A stretch of DNA of 64,000 nucleotides from a candidate division TM6 bacterium GW2011_GWF2_37_49 (GTDB lineage: Bacteria > Babelota > Babeliae > Babelales > RVW-14). Below, piece by piece: positions 1 through 8,416 of the stretch; within the stretch, counting starts at the first letter, position 1, and each line of letters opens with the position of its first letter. The stretch lies in assembly GCA_000989955.1 (NCBI GenBank), contig LBTE01000002.1, positions 1 through 64,000 of the forward strand. Direction: 5' to 3'. The translations under genes and the position numbers were made by a program. The notes under the pieces were generated by a model. It did not search any database and had not been told where the DNA came from. It saw only the letters and a program-made list of their open reading frames with translations.

Positions 1-141
1 TCCAACGTGTATTTTCTTGACATAAACCACCTTTGTTTTGAGTTAGGTTTTTAATATACCCCTCTCAACTCAAGTGTCCACTTTTATTAAACCACATCAC
101 TTTACGCGTAGGCTGGGAGCGGATTCATACACACTACCCCG

Positions 142-192
142 CTCATACTGAGCCTTGTCGAAGGAAGCCTGTCGAAGAGTATCAAGAGCGGT
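142..192. repeat. TTCGACAAG-type dispersed repeat, copy 1
   Basis: Read on the minus strand, this stretch contains CTTCGACAGG, then CTTCGACAAGG, then CTCAGTATGAGCGG. That is the style of short repeat found between genes in many unrelated bacterial genomes. A related copy lies at 21356-21383. It sits just downstream of hpf, in the first 207 bases, which otherwise hold no supportable gene. The family resemblance is from memory and was not searched. Confidence 0.5.
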
Positions 193-207
193 TCCGAAAG
201 ATGTTTA

Positions 208-561
208 TTATCGTCCAAAACGGCTTTTTTCTGAATCTGGTTTTCTGTGACTTTCTCTGAATCGTTCTTTTTCTTTTTTAAGTTGGGCAACCATTTTGTC
301 AATGGTGTTGTCAACTACGACGTACAGGTCTGTGCCTTCGTCGTGAGCATGAAGATCGAACCGTGGGGTTTTTAGATGAAACTCTGCTGAGCTGTGAGGG
401 TGTTGTTTATGCGATTTAAGCCAAAATTCAGCAAAAAGTGGTGTGATATTTTCCTCTTTACTCAACATGTCTGAGACTTTTTGTAATTTAGATCTGGTAT
501 GACTATCCAGTGGCTCTGAATGTTCCATGTTTTGAAATGCAATTTTTATATTACTTAGCAC
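208..561 (-). CDS. hpf: Ribosome hibernation promoting factor (HPF/RaiA family, short form)
   Basis: This is a 117-residue protein of the HPF/YfiA family, which binds the 30S decoding region and inactivates or dimerises ribosomes under stress. The family pattern is visible: an N-terminal strand-helix segment, a central FHLKTPRFDLHAHDEGTDLY stretch matching the family's second half, then the characteristic AxVDxxxDKMxxQLKKxKER helix. There is no C-terminal dimerisation domain, so it is the short form. The start is GTG with a clear AAAGGAG six bases upstream. It follows lptB, as in the lptB-rpoN-hpf arrangement of many proteobacteria but without rpoN. It is probably the last gene of the der-lptB-hpf run. 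Confidence 0.85.
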   Translation of the reverse strand: MLSNIKIAFQNMEHSEPLDSHTRSKLQKVSDMLSKEENITPLFAEFWLKSHKQHPHSSAEFHLKTPRFDLHAHDEGTDLYVVVDNTIDKMVAQLKKEKERFRESHRKPDSEKSRFGR

Positions 562-606
562 GATTTAACTCCTTTGAAGTTAAAAAACTACTATCTCTTT
601 TTTTAT

Positions 607-1377
607 TTACGAATATCGTTGGGTAATCTCGTTATAAAACTGATTTCCTAGATAATGTTCCTTCGTTAGTTTATTCTCAATAATTTCTTTTACACCTCCT
701 GATGTTACGATTTGTCCGTTTATAAAAACATAGACCAACTGAGCAATTGATAGTAACTGATCAACGTTATGGTCTGAGATGAGTATAGCAATACCTTGCT
801 GCGATGTGTCTACAAAAATTTTCTTGAGTTCATAAATCGATTTTGGATCAACGCCTGCAAACGGCTCATCAAGTATAATCAAACGTGGGTGCATTAGCAT
901 AGATCGGACAACTTCAAGTTTGCGTTTTTGTCCTCCAGAAAGTGTTCCAGCCTTCTGATTCAATGTTTCTTGAAGCCCTGTAATTTCAAGCCAATGATCG
1001 CGTTCTTTTATAAATTCGGCCTTATCAATATTTTTCCAGTACGCCTGATATTCAAAAACGATTTGAAGGTTATCATAAACAGTTAACTGCTGTAGAAGAG
1101 ATGTTTGCTGTGGCAAGTAAACCATGCCTTGTTCCACACGCTTATAAACTGGCCAATCCAAAATGTTTATACCGTCAAATAATATTTGAGCAGACGATTG
1201 TTCTGATTTGTCATAGCCATATAAGCCAATCATAGTCTTTAACAATGTCGTTTTTCCAGCACCGTTTGGGCCCAAAAATGCCACAACTTGTCCCGGGTTT
1301 ATAGAGAATGAAACATCCTTTAAAATCTGCTTTTTGCCAAAGCTTTTACTAAGATGTTTAATTTCTAAAAACGACAT
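607..1377 (-). CDS. lptB: LPS export ABC transporter ATP-binding protein LptB
   Basis: This 256-residue ABC ATPase would power extraction of lipopolysaccharide from the inner membrane with LptF/LptG. Walker A GPNGAGKTT is near residue 38, the signature LSGGQKRKLEV near 148, and Walker B LIILDEPFAGVDP follows; the FAGVDP sequence is typical of LptB. The length is slightly above the usual 240. An AGGAGA ribosome-binding site precedes the ATG. It starts 9 bases after der ends and is followed by hpf, so co-transcription is likely. It implies an outer membrane with LPS. The alternative is a branched-chain amino-acid LivF/LivG ATPase, which is less likely because there are no permease neighbours. 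Confidence 0.85.
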   Translation of the reverse strand: MSFLEIKHLSKSFGKKQILKDVSFSINPGQVVAFLGPNGAGKTTLLKTMIGLYGYDKSEQSSAQILFDGINILDWPVYKRVEQGMVYLPQQTSLLQQLTVYDNLQIVFEYQAYWKNIDKAEFIKERDHWLEITGLQETLNQKAGTLSGGQKRKLEVVRSMLMHPRLIILDEPFAGVDPKSIYELKKIFVDTSQQGIAILISDHNVDQLLSIAQLVYVFINGQIVTSGGVKEIIENKLTKEHYLGNQFYNEITQRYS

Positions 1378-1386
1378 TTTAATCTC

Positions 1387-2712
1387 CTACTTTTTCTTTT
1401 TCAGAACAAATTTTATTGGGCAGCCCTTGAATTCGTAATTTTCGCGTAAAATGTTCTCAATACATCCAAGCTCGGATTGTCCAAAATGTTCTGGCATGTT
1501 AACCAACAAAAGAAATGTTGGAATTTCTGATGGTAATTTAATTATTTTATGAACTTTGAGTTGGGCAGTTTTGTGAAAAAGCTTTTTTCGCTCAAGTGCG
1601 GCTTGCATCATTTCATTGAGTTCAACGGCGTCAATCTCTTGGCTGGCTCGGGTCCAAACTTTTTCCAGCTCTGCAAAAACCTTTCCAACATTTTTCATCG
1701 TTATGCAGGACGTTTTGAGTTGTGGAATTTTATCGAAAATAAAGCGATTTTCTTCAATGCTTTGCCTCAACATCAATTCGTTATAGTCGTCAAGTAAGTC
1801 AATTTTGTTGAGTATAATTAAAAGCATTTTTTTGTTTTCGTAGGCGTAGAAAAGAAGTTTAAGCTCTTGATCGGTAATTCTACCCTGCGAGGCATCTATC
1901 ATTAAAATAACCGTGTCAGCCTGTCTGGTTGCGGAAAGCGAGCTCTTGACCATCAACTCTTCTAGGTCATCATCGATTCTGGCCTTTTTTCTTACACCTG
2001 CAGTGTCTGTAAGCTGCAGCAAGTCACTGTAATAAAAAATATTTTGGTTTATGGCTTCACGCGTGGTGCCCGCTACATCAGAAACAATTGATCGTTCTTG
2101 CTTTACAAGCTCGTTCATCAGCGACGATTTGCCAACGTTTGGCTTACCGATGATTACAATTTTGTGTGCAGGTTCATCAACCTCTTCAGCTTTTCGATCT
2201 GGTAGATTTTCAACGATCAGATCAAGCATATCGCCAATTCCTTTGCCGTGAACTGCTGATACTGGAAAAATATTTTTAAATCCAAGGGCGTAAAAATCGT
2301 TCATGTTTTCATGATATGCTGTTGTGTTGTCGGCTTTATTTAAAAATACAAAAACAGGAGTTCCTGTTTTGTGCAGCGTTTTTGCGATCTTGCGATCTTC
2401 CTGATTTATGCCGTGTTTTGCGTCGCAAATAAAAAGAATTAGTGCAGCATCGTTTAAAAGATTCAAAACTTTTTGCTGAATTTTTTGTGTGATCTCGTCT
2501 AAGCCTCTGCTAAACGAAAGTCCACCTGTGTCGACAAGTTCAAATGTTTTGTTGTCCCATGTTACCGGTTCTGACAAATAATCTCTGGTAACGTGTTCTC
2601 GTTCCAAAACAATACTTATCTTGTCGCCGACAAGGCGGTTAAAAAGTGTTGATTTACCAACGTTTGTTCTTCCAACAAGCAGGACTTTTGGAAAGCTAAG
2701 CTTTTTACTCAT
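1387..2712 (-). CDS. der: Ribosome biogenesis GTPase Der (EngA)
   Basis: Der has two tandem GTPase domains and is needed for 50S subunit maturation. The first P-loop GRTNVGKST is near residue 14, with the G3 motif DTGG. The second P-loop GKPNVGKSS is near residue 189, with DTAG, and NKxD motifs are present in each domain. A C-terminal KH-like domain ends in a lysine-rich tail. The 441-residue length is normal. The gene lies between dnaX and lptB on the same strand with gaps of 30 and 9 bases, so it is probably part of one transcript. The ribosome-binding site is weak (TAGGTTG). Confidence 0.95.
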   Translation of the reverse strand: MSKKLSFPKVLLVGRTNVGKSTLFNRLVGDKISIVLEREHVTRDYLSEPVTWDNKTFELVDTGGLSFSRGLDEITQKIQQKVLNLLNDAALILFICDAKHGINQEDRKIAKTLHKTGTPVFVFLNKADNTTAYHENMNDFYALGFKNIFPVSAVHGKGIGDMLDLIVENLPDRKAEEVDEPAHKIVIIGKPNVGKSSLMNELVKQERSIVSDVAGTTREAINQNIFYYSDLLQLTDTAGVRKKARIDDDLEELMVKSSLSATRQADTVILMIDASQGRITDQELKLLFYAYENKKMLLIILNKIDLLDDYNELMLRQSIEENRFIFDKIPQLKTSCITMKNVGKVFAELEKVWTRASQEIDAVELNEMMQAALERKKLFHKTAQLKVHKIIKLPSEIPTFLLLVNMPEHFGQSELGCIENILRENYEFKGCPIKFVLKKKK

Positions 2713-2742
2713 TTTTTATTCAACCTAAATCTAGAATATAAA

Positions 2743-4497
2743 TTAACTGTTTCTAGTTATTTTACCGGGGAAATAGCTGATTAGCAAGTTGGCATTTGGC
2801 CATTTTGCCTTGTCTTGAACATTAATCGACTCAAGATTGTTCCGTTTATCAATGTTTTCAGGCTTTGCGTACTGGTTTTTGCTTACTTGAATAGGGTTGT
2901 CATCAATTATTGGTTTGCGAGGTTGGGCTTTGGCTGGCCTGGGCTGAGCACTATTTTCTGATTCAACAAACTCAAGTCCGATGCATTCGCTAAAAATTTG
3001 TGACAGTGTACTCATCCAAAGCAGCTTTGTGTCGGCTATTTTGTCCTTAAAAAAGTTGCTGTTGTTGCTTAGTTGCAGTCGAACAATCTTTTTTACATCG
3101 TTAAATTCTATAAATTTGGCCTGGCTTAATATGGAATTCAGCATGAGATCGTCGTTTTGACCAATCAATTGAATGCATTTTTGCCAATCTTGATTGATCT
3201 CTGGATTCGCCTGTGTAGAATCAATTTTTACGGCCAAAGCGTGAGCTGCTGGTGTTTGTGTTGGCTGAGCTGCTGGTTGGGCCGATGCAAAAACTTTGCG
3301 TTCGATTCTTGTCTCAGCAAAAGCCTGTGTTGATGTGGCGTTTGGTGTTGGTCTATTTTGTAGTGCGGCAACAATGTCTTTTAGGTCGGCAATATTTGTT
3401 TGTTCGCAGATTTGCAGGAGCACCATTTCCAAGAATGCATGTTTTTTGCTTGTTTTTAAAAACAACTCTTCTTGTGTCCACATCAGTTGTAAGATGGCAT
3501 GCAGGCGGTTTAGTGAGCACTTATCCGCCAAATCTTTTATCTGATCAATGTTTTGATTAAATCCTGATTTAAAATCTGTTACTCCATATTTAACCCAAAG
3601 CAGCGCTCTTCCTAGATTTATGAGCATATCCCACAAATTTGAGGCTGAAATATTTTCAAAATTCATTTGCTGAAGTTTGGATAGCATGGCGCCTGGATTT
3701 TTGTCCAAGGCAGCATCAAACAGTGCGCAGAGCTCTTTTGTGCTTATTTTTCCAAGCACGTGCAACAACGTATCTTCTGTGATCTGTCCACCCGAAAAAC
3801 GTACACGTTCAAGCAAGTTTATGGCATCACGGGCAGAGCCTTCGGTTTCAGCCAGTAGCAGGTCAATTGCTCCGTCGTTAATCACTACACCTTCGTTTTG
3901 GCAAATATTTTTTAAATGGTCTTTGAGTGTGGTGTCTTGAATCGGTGCAAAAATAACTTGAAAACATCGAGAAAGTACAGTAGCTGGCACTTTTGAGGTT
4001 TCAGTTGTTGCTAAAATAAACAGCACTGATGAAGGTGGCTCTTCCAAAATTTTAAGAAAGGCGTTAAATGCGGCCTTTGAAAGCATGTGTGCTTCGTCGA
4101 TCAGATAAATTTTTTTGTGCCCCATCAACGGCATGTAAGAAGAAGAATCAACTATCTGGCGGACGTTATCCACGCCAGTGTGTGAAGCTGCGTCGATTTC
4201 GATGAAATCTGGGTGTGCGCCATTGCTCATCGCCAAACAAGACTCGCATTCAAGGCATGGGATTGATGTAGAACTTGGATTTTCTTGGAATTTAGCTAAA
4301 TTTTTGCAGTTAACAGCTGTGCCAAAAACTCGTGCTGTTGAGGTTTTGCCGCAACCACGCAGACCAGCAAAAAGATAGACGGGAAAGAACTTTTTTAGAT
4401 ACAGGCTATTTTGGAGCATGCGAACAGAAATATCCTGTCCGATGACCTGTTCAAATGTTTTGGGGCGCCATTTACGTGCAAGATTTAAATCATTCAT
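2743..4497 (-). CDS. dnaX: DNA polymerase III subunits gamma/tau
   Basis: This is the clamp-loader ATPase of the replicative polymerase. Walker A GLRGCGKTSTARVFG lies near residue 47, four zinc-binding cysteines follow (CKN then CLECESC), then the DEAH box LIDEAHML and the sensor LSRC. The C-terminal 200 residues are low-complexity and proline/alanine/glutamine-rich, as in tau. The open frame extends to a TTG at 4521, but that codon overlaps a TATAAT box. The ATG at 4497 has AAAGG upstream and begins MNDLNLARKWRPKTF, the usual N-terminus, so I chose it. The product is 584 residues. There is no recR or ebfC neighbour. Confidence 0.93.
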   Translation of the reverse strand: MNDLNLARKWRPKTFEQVIGQDISVRMLQNSLYLKKFFPVYLFAGLRGCGKTSTARVFGTAVNCKNLAKFQENPSSTSIPCLECESCLAMSNGAHPDFIEIDAASHTGVDNVRQIVDSSSYMPLMGHKKIYLIDEAHMLSKAAFNAFLKILEEPPSSVLFILATTETSKVPATVLSRCFQVIFAPIQDTTLKDHLKNICQNEGVVINDGAIDLLLAETEGSARDAINLLERVRFSGGQITEDTLLHVLGKISTKELCALFDAALDKNPGAMLSKLQQMNFENISASNLWDMLINLGRALLWVKYGVTDFKSGFNQNIDQIKDLADKCSLNRLHAILQLMWTQEELFLKTSKKHAFLEMVLLQICEQTNIADLKDIVAALQNRPTPNATSTQAFAETRIERKVFASAQPAAQPTQTPAAHALAVKIDSTQANPEINQDWQKCIQLIGQNDDLMLNSILSQAKFIEFNDVKKIVRLQLSNNSNFFKDKIADTKLLWMSTLSQIFSECIGLEFVESENSAQPRPAKAQPRKPIIDDNPIQVSKNQYAKPENIDKRNNLESINVQDKAKWPNANLLISYFPGKITRNS

Positions 4498-4520
4498 ATT
4501 AGCTACCTTTATTTTTGGCA

Positions 4521-4550
4521 ATTATACCGCAAAAATAGGCAAAAGTCTTA
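4521..4550 (-). promoter_or_regulatory. Putative sigma70 promoter of dnaX
   Basis: On the minus strand a perfect TATAAT lies at 4526-4521, and an AAGACT-like -35 hexamer lies 17 bases upstream. This leaves a leader of about 15-20 bases before the dnaX ATG at 4497 and argues against a start at 4521. Confidence 0.45.
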
Positions 4551-4604
4551 TTTTTTATATTTAAAATAAGGGTTAAAATAACTTAATTGGTTTGAGCCAA
4601 AATT

Positions 4605-4755
4605 ACGATTCACAAAGACATACATCGACCATGGTGTCTTAAAACTCCAATTTCATGCACCCTGGCAAGAAATTGACAAATTTTATGAATCGGCCTGCTG
4701 GCATTGATCCAGAGCTGGGTTGCGAATTATATTTTCAAAAAGTGTAAAAAGTCCC
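4605..4755 (+). repeat. Dispersed intergenic element, copy A
   Basis: This copy has box 1 (TACATCGACCATGG at 4621), box 2 (CAAGAAATTGACAAATTTTA followed by CGGCCTGCTGGC) and box 3 (TTTTCAAAAAGTGTAAAAA). Box 1 is flanked by AAGACA (4615-4620) and TGTCTT (4635-4640), which can pair. The copy fills most of the 420-base gap between the divergent dnaX and phosphatase genes. No coding frame is supported. Confidence 0.75.
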
Positions 4756-4929
4756 TGTGTCGTTAATGGGGCTGATCGGTTCGTGGTTTTGGCAAAAAAC
4801 CCTTTAAAATGCTTAAATTTAACGCCAGAGTTGTTTTAACCTAAAATTTATGGCAAAGTTAGTTTATAATTTAATTATTCGCAATTATAAAATTAATCGA
4901 GGTTAATTATTTAAATAATGGATGAAGTT

Positions 4930-6162
4930 ATGTTTAAAAAGATTTTTATTGTAAAGCTTTGGTTCTTAGTATTTTGCCCATTTTTGTTTGAATGCGAAGC
5001 TGCCTTGGATTTGCAAACTGAATGCATAGAGTTTGCACCAGTTTCGACTAATAAGACTGGCGATTACTTAGAGGTTTGCCCGAGTATTACAGGTGAAGAT
5101 TTTAAGCGTGTGGTCAATGAGTTTAACAAAAAAACTGCTGAGGCAAGTCCAGCCACTGCAGGGCAACCACATGTCCAAAAAATAGTAGTGCCTGCGGGCA
5201 GCAAGATTTGCGTCATGGGTGATATGCATGCAAGTCTTTCATTATTTCGAAATTTTGCACGAATAAAAGCGCTTGGGTTATTTGACAAAATTCACACGTG
5301 GGTTTTTTTGGGCGATTATGTTGACAGAGGTGCGCATGGAGTAGCGGTTTTGTACACATTGATCAAGTTTAAACTTGCAAACTGGGATAATGTTTATTTG
5401 CTACGCGGAAACCATGAAACAGAACAAATATGCAAAGCTTACGGATTTTTCGATGAAATACGTACAAAATTTGGAAAAGTTGGGAAAAGCGCGTGGAATG
5501 AAATTTTATATTTTTATGCAAATCTTCCTTTTGCCCTGTATATCGGTTCTGGGGATCCTGTAAGCTGGATACAGTGCTGCCACGGTGGCATCGAGCCATC
5601 ATTTAATCCTAAAGATTTTTTAAATGACGCTAATGCTCAATATTTCAACATTGCGGCGGTATTGCGCAGTAATAAGGCATTCAACCAAAAATATTCATCT
5701 GTTATGCAATCCTTTTATTCATCAGGATTTGATTCCAGCCAAGACTGTGGTTTTAACTGGTGTGACTTTGAAGAAAATGAAGACTTTTATTTTAAAAATG
5801 GAAGAGGCTACAGTTGCAAGACTTCGACTGTAAGACAAAATTTTCTTGATCCATTCGGATTAAAGGCGATTTTTAGGGGACATCAACATAATGGTTATGG
5901 CTTAAAAATTGGCGGATTTGATCATTGGAGCGATGTAGTTGGAAATGTAACACAATTCAAAATTAATCCTTATCCGATTTTTACATTTTCGACAGCTGCA
6001 GAGAGTGTTGGCCTACCATTCGATTGTTTTGGAATATTACAAACGGCAGATAAATACGAGGATTGGATATTAACTCCGTACGAGCATAAATTGTCGTCAA
6101 GTTGCAATGCCAAGCGACAAACTGGTTCTCAAATTTTAATGCCAATCGAAGGTTATGCGTAA
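4930..6162 (+). CDS. Exported PPP-family (PP1/PP2A-like) serine/threonine phosphatase
   Basis: This is a metallophosphoesterase with the complete PPP motif set. Numbered from the upstream ATG at 4918, it has GDMH at 101, GDYVDRG at 132, RGNHE at 163, CHGG at 221 and RGHQH at 320. These supply the two metals and the catalytic histidine, so it should hydrolyse phosphoserine/threonine. I prefer the ATG at 4930, because GGATGAAG precedes it and the product then begins with a clean signal peptide (MFKK, hydrophobic core, ECEA). The mature protein would act outside the cytoplasm. Many cysteines suggest disulfides. The preceding intergenic DNA is repeat copy A. Its host-directed role is inference; the PPP assignment is firm. 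Confidence 0.85.
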   Translation: MFKKIFIVKLWFLVFCPFLFECEAALDLQTECIEFAPVSTNKTGDYLEVCPSITGEDFKRVVNEFNKKTAEASPATAGQPHVQKIVVPAGSKICVMGDMHASLSLFRNFARIKALGLFDKIHTWVFLGDYVDRGAHGVAVLYTLIKFKLANWDNVYLLRGNHETEQICKAYGFFDEIRTKFGKVGKSAWNEILYFYANLPFALYIGSGDPVSWIQCCHGGIEPSFNPKDFLNDANAQYFNIAAVLRSNKAFNQKYSSVMQSFYSSGFDSSQDCGFNWCDFEENEDFYFKNGRGYSCKTSTVRQNFLDPFGLKAIFRGHQHNGYGLKIGGFDHWSDVVGNVTQFKINPYPIFTFSTAAESVGLPFDCFGILQTADKYEDWILTPYEHKLSSSCNAKRQTGSQILMPIEGYA

Positions 6163-6167
6163 AATTT

Positions 6168-6845
6168 TTAATCTTGTATTATTAACTTATAACTGTCACC
6201 AGTCAGAGGGTAAAACGTTGCTAAATCAAAACTTTTATTGGCATCTATTTTGTTTAAGAAGCAGGTTCCAAGTTTAAATGAATTGTGCCGAGACACCTTA
6301 AAATCAGCCATGCTTAGTGGCATAAAAACATTGAACAAAGCCAACTTTGTTGGCGGTATTATATAGATTTGAGTACCTGACGCTGAGTATTCAATTAATG
6401 AACCGCTAGCAAGTGCAGTATATTCGTTTTCTGTTTTATTTTCGATAATAAAAGATCTTTTTATGCCAAAAATATTTTTGAGTAAGACTAATCTGATAGT
6501 TGTGTTGCCTAAAATTTGAATTGTGAATTCAGGAATTTGTGCAGAAATACATTCAATGCCGCGTTGATAAAGTGATACAATCGGATTAATTTGTATCGAT
6601 ACAAAGCAAGGAGTATTCGTTTTTGCGGGAAAGGAGAAAACAGTCTTACATTGCGGCGTATCTACGTGTTGCATTGAATATATTTCAAAATTAGAATTAG
6701 TGTTTATTGTTATTGATTCGAATTTAAGTTGCGTTGCATTTTCAATAGTAAGGCTTGTTTGAGTAACAGATTTATCAGATAATTCCATACATTTTGCGGA
6801 CGATAAAAACAAAAATATGTAAATAAAATAAATTCTAAAATTCAT
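6168..6845 (-). CDS. Small exported protein, tandem family member 1
   Basis: I do not recognise this 225-residue protein. It has a signal peptide (MNFRIYFIYIFLFLSSAKC) followed by a conserved Cys-Met-acidic triplet. It shares with the next two genes an early LTIENxTxxxxxSITI strand pattern, a central region ending in FxIxNxT, a late VFMPLxxAxFxV segment and a terminal GDSxxxxIQ. It looks all-beta. AAGGA precedes the ATG. It is third and last in a leftward operon, 12 bases after member 2. The Cys is not in a classical lipobox, because the preceding residue is Lys or Asn. Confidence 0.7.
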   Translation of the reverse strand: MNFRIYFIYIFLFLSSAKCMELSDKSVTQTSLTIENATQLKFESITINTNSNFEIYSMQHVDTPQCKTVFSFPAKTNTPCFVSIQINPIVSLYQRGIECISAQIPEFTIQILGNTTIRLVLLKNIFGIKRSFIIENKTENEYTALASGSLIEYSASGTQIYIIPPTKLALFNVFMPLSMADFKVSRHNSFKLGTCFLNKIDANKSFDLATFYPLTGDSYKLIIQD

Positions 6846-6857
6846 GAAAATCCTTAA

Positions 6858-7472
6858 TTATTGTATTGTAAAATTGAAAGAGTCTCCGTGTAGCGGTTTA
6901 TATGTTGCCAATCGCATGCTTTGTCCGTTTTCGCAAAAACATCTTAAAACGGACACCTCATCGTTTATAAATTGTAGTGGAATAAAAACAATGAAAGTAC
7001 ACGATGTTTTTGGGGGTATTAACTGGCGACCTGACAGGTTATCAGTTAATAATGGACCATCTGTAACTGTATTAAATGTTTGAGATGTTTCATTTGTTAT
7101 AATAAATTGTCGTTCTATACAAATAGTGTTATCAGAGGATGAAATTTTTATGCTTGTGTTGCCACAAATTTGAATGGTGAAAGGCTGGAAAAGTTGAGGG
7201 ACGACTGTTGTTAATATTGGCACAATTTGTATTGTTACAAAACAAATTGTGCCAGGTTTTGTCAAAAAGCTAAAACAGATTTTTGCATCCGAAGGAATTT
7301 CGTTTTTTGTCGAAATAATATCATTGTCAATACGTAATGTTACCGATTGCCATAGAATATTTGTTGAATTTTCAATTATAAGTTGAACTTCTACTTTTTG
7401 ATAGTCTGCGTCCATACAATTGATATAAGATACAGTCAAAAGTATGTAAATAAAGCAATCTCTAAAATTCAT
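6858..7472 (-). CDS. Small exported protein, tandem family member 2
   Basis: This 204-residue paralogue has a signal peptide ending SYINC followed by MDA. The family patterns are LIIENSTNILWQSVTL near residue 30, a middle Asn-Thr-Ser-rich strand region, FIVFIPLQF near 165 and the C-terminus GDSFNFTIQ. It is closest to member 3 in the first 50 residues (WQSVT). The Shine-Dalgarno region AATTAAGG is almost identical to that of member 1, and the stop codon of each upstream gene runs into it. The duplicated unit therefore includes the intergenic spacer. Function is unknown. Confidence 0.7.
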   Translation of the reverse strand: MNFRDCFIYILLTVSYINCMDADYQKVEVQLIIENSTNILWQSVTLRIDNDIISTKNEIPSDAKICFSFLTKPGTICFVTIQIVPILTTVVPQLFQPFTIQICGNTSIKISSSDNTICIERQFIITNETSQTFNTVTDGPLLTDNLSGRQLIPPKTSCTFIVFIPLQFINDEVSVLRCFCENGQSMRLATYKPLHGDSFNFTIQ

Positions 7473-7484
7473 GGAAGACCTTAA

Positions 7485-8141
7485 TTATTGTATTGTTTGA
7501 TCGAAATGATCGCCGTACATAAGTGAAGGAGCTATCAATTCAAATGATTTTCCTGTATCCAAGTAAACGCATTTTCCTACGACATTAAATTCTTGAGCAT
7601 GTTCTAGTGGAATAAAAATATTGAGAGCTTCAGATTGTTCCGGATATAGAATAAAAAACTGCCTATTGTGTGGATAGATCTTCCCTTGCGGATTGTACTT
7701 CTCGAATGGCCCGTTCGTAATAATAAAAATGTCTCCTTCAGAATTATTTGTGACGATAAAACGTCTTTGAATACCAAAAATGCCATTAAAAGAAGATATT
7801 TCTATTTCTGTGTTTCCATTAAATAAAATTTTAAACGATGGGATGCTTAGTGTATTAGTTGTATAGGGTATAATTTGTATTGATACAGGTCCACATAGCC
7901 TATGTTCTGTCGTAAACGGAATATCAGTAAGATCCTCCGTCGGAATATTAACAAACTCAGCACTTGCATCATTAGGAATCTGATTTTGGGAGGCATACAC
8001 CTCCGAGCCATGAAAGATTGTTACAGACTGCCAAACTGTGTTTGTTGAATTTTTTATAGTGAGAGTGACGTTATTGGCGTCCATGCAGTTCAGACAAGAA
8101 ACAACAAGCGTGAGATAAATATAAAAAGTTTTAATATTCAT
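7485..8141 (-). CDS. Small exported protein, tandem family member 3
   Basis: This is the first gene of the three-member leftward operon, with 218 residues. A signal peptide (MNIKTFYIYLTLVVSCLNC) is followed by MDA, then LTIKNSTNTVWQSVTI, FIVTNNSEGDIFIITNGPFE near 130, a Tyr/Pro-rich segment, LNIFIPLEHAQEFNV and the terminal GDHFDQTIQ. GAGGAA precedes the ATG. A predicted insertion near residues 60-75 is absent from the other two. All three are likely periplasmic or secreted beta proteins. SRP RNA lies immediately upstream on the same strand. Confidence 0.7.
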   Translation of the reverse strand: MNIKTFYIYLTLVVSCLNCMDANNVTLTIKNSTNTVWQSVTIFHGSEVYASQNQIPNDASAEFVNIPTEDLTDIPFTTEHRLCGPVSIQIIPYTTNTLSIPSFKILFNGNTEIEISSFNGIFGIQRRFIVTNNSEGDIFIITNGPFEKYNPQGKIYPHNRQFFILYPEQSEALNIFIPLEHAQEFNVVGKCVYLDTGKSFELIAPSLMYGDHFDQTIQ

Positions 8142-8187
8142 AAGAATTCCTCATTACAACAATCCTTACATAATTTTTTACAAATAA

Positions 8188-8270
8188 GGGGAGCGGTACA
8201 GGGATGAATTGCTCCTGCTGCTTCCTTCCGGATCTGACAGATTTAACAATCCAACCGCTTACCACTCCCC
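8188..8270 (-). ncRNA. ffs: Signal recognition particle RNA, small bacterial (4.5S) type
   Basis: On the minus strand the ends GGGGAGUGGUA and UACCGCUCCCC pair to close a single long hairpin. The apical domain carries the hallmark GUCAGAUCCGGAAGGAAGCA, which matches the conserved SRP RNA tetraloop and asymmetric loop that bind Ffh. The length is about 83 nt. There is no Alu domain. It lies between tRNA-Ser and the small exported-protein operon. Confidence 0.92.
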
Positions 8271-8307
8271 AATTTTTAATATCAATCTTGGTTCATTGCT
8301 ATAAATA

Positions 8308-8399
8308 TGGTGGAGAGAGAGGGATTCGAACCCTCGATACCCCTTTCAGGGTATACACGATTTCCAATCGAGCGCTTTCAGCCACTCAGCCATCTCTCC
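8308..8399 (-). tRNA. tRNA-Ser (GGA)
   Basis: The minus strand folds into a class II tRNA with acceptor GGAGAGA/TCTCTCC, D arm GCTGAGTGGC, anticodon loop TTGGAAA (GGA, reading UCC/UCU), a long variable arm, and T arm with GGTTCGAATCC. CCA is encoded at 8310-8308. In the anticodon stem (CTCGA/TCGTG) one position is a T-T mismatch. It lies between rpsB and SRP RNA on the same strand. Confidence 0.93.
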
Positions 8400-8416
8400 A
8401 TTTTCAAGGCTTATTA

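Noticed and set aside
102-314. Minus-strand 70-codon frame at the window start
   Set aside because: It overlaps the real hpf gene in another frame and the TTCGACAAG repeat.
3252-3560. Plus-strand frames opposite the dnaX tail
   Set aside because: They are shadows of the Ala/Gln/Pro-rich tau region on the other strand, with no ribosome-binding site.
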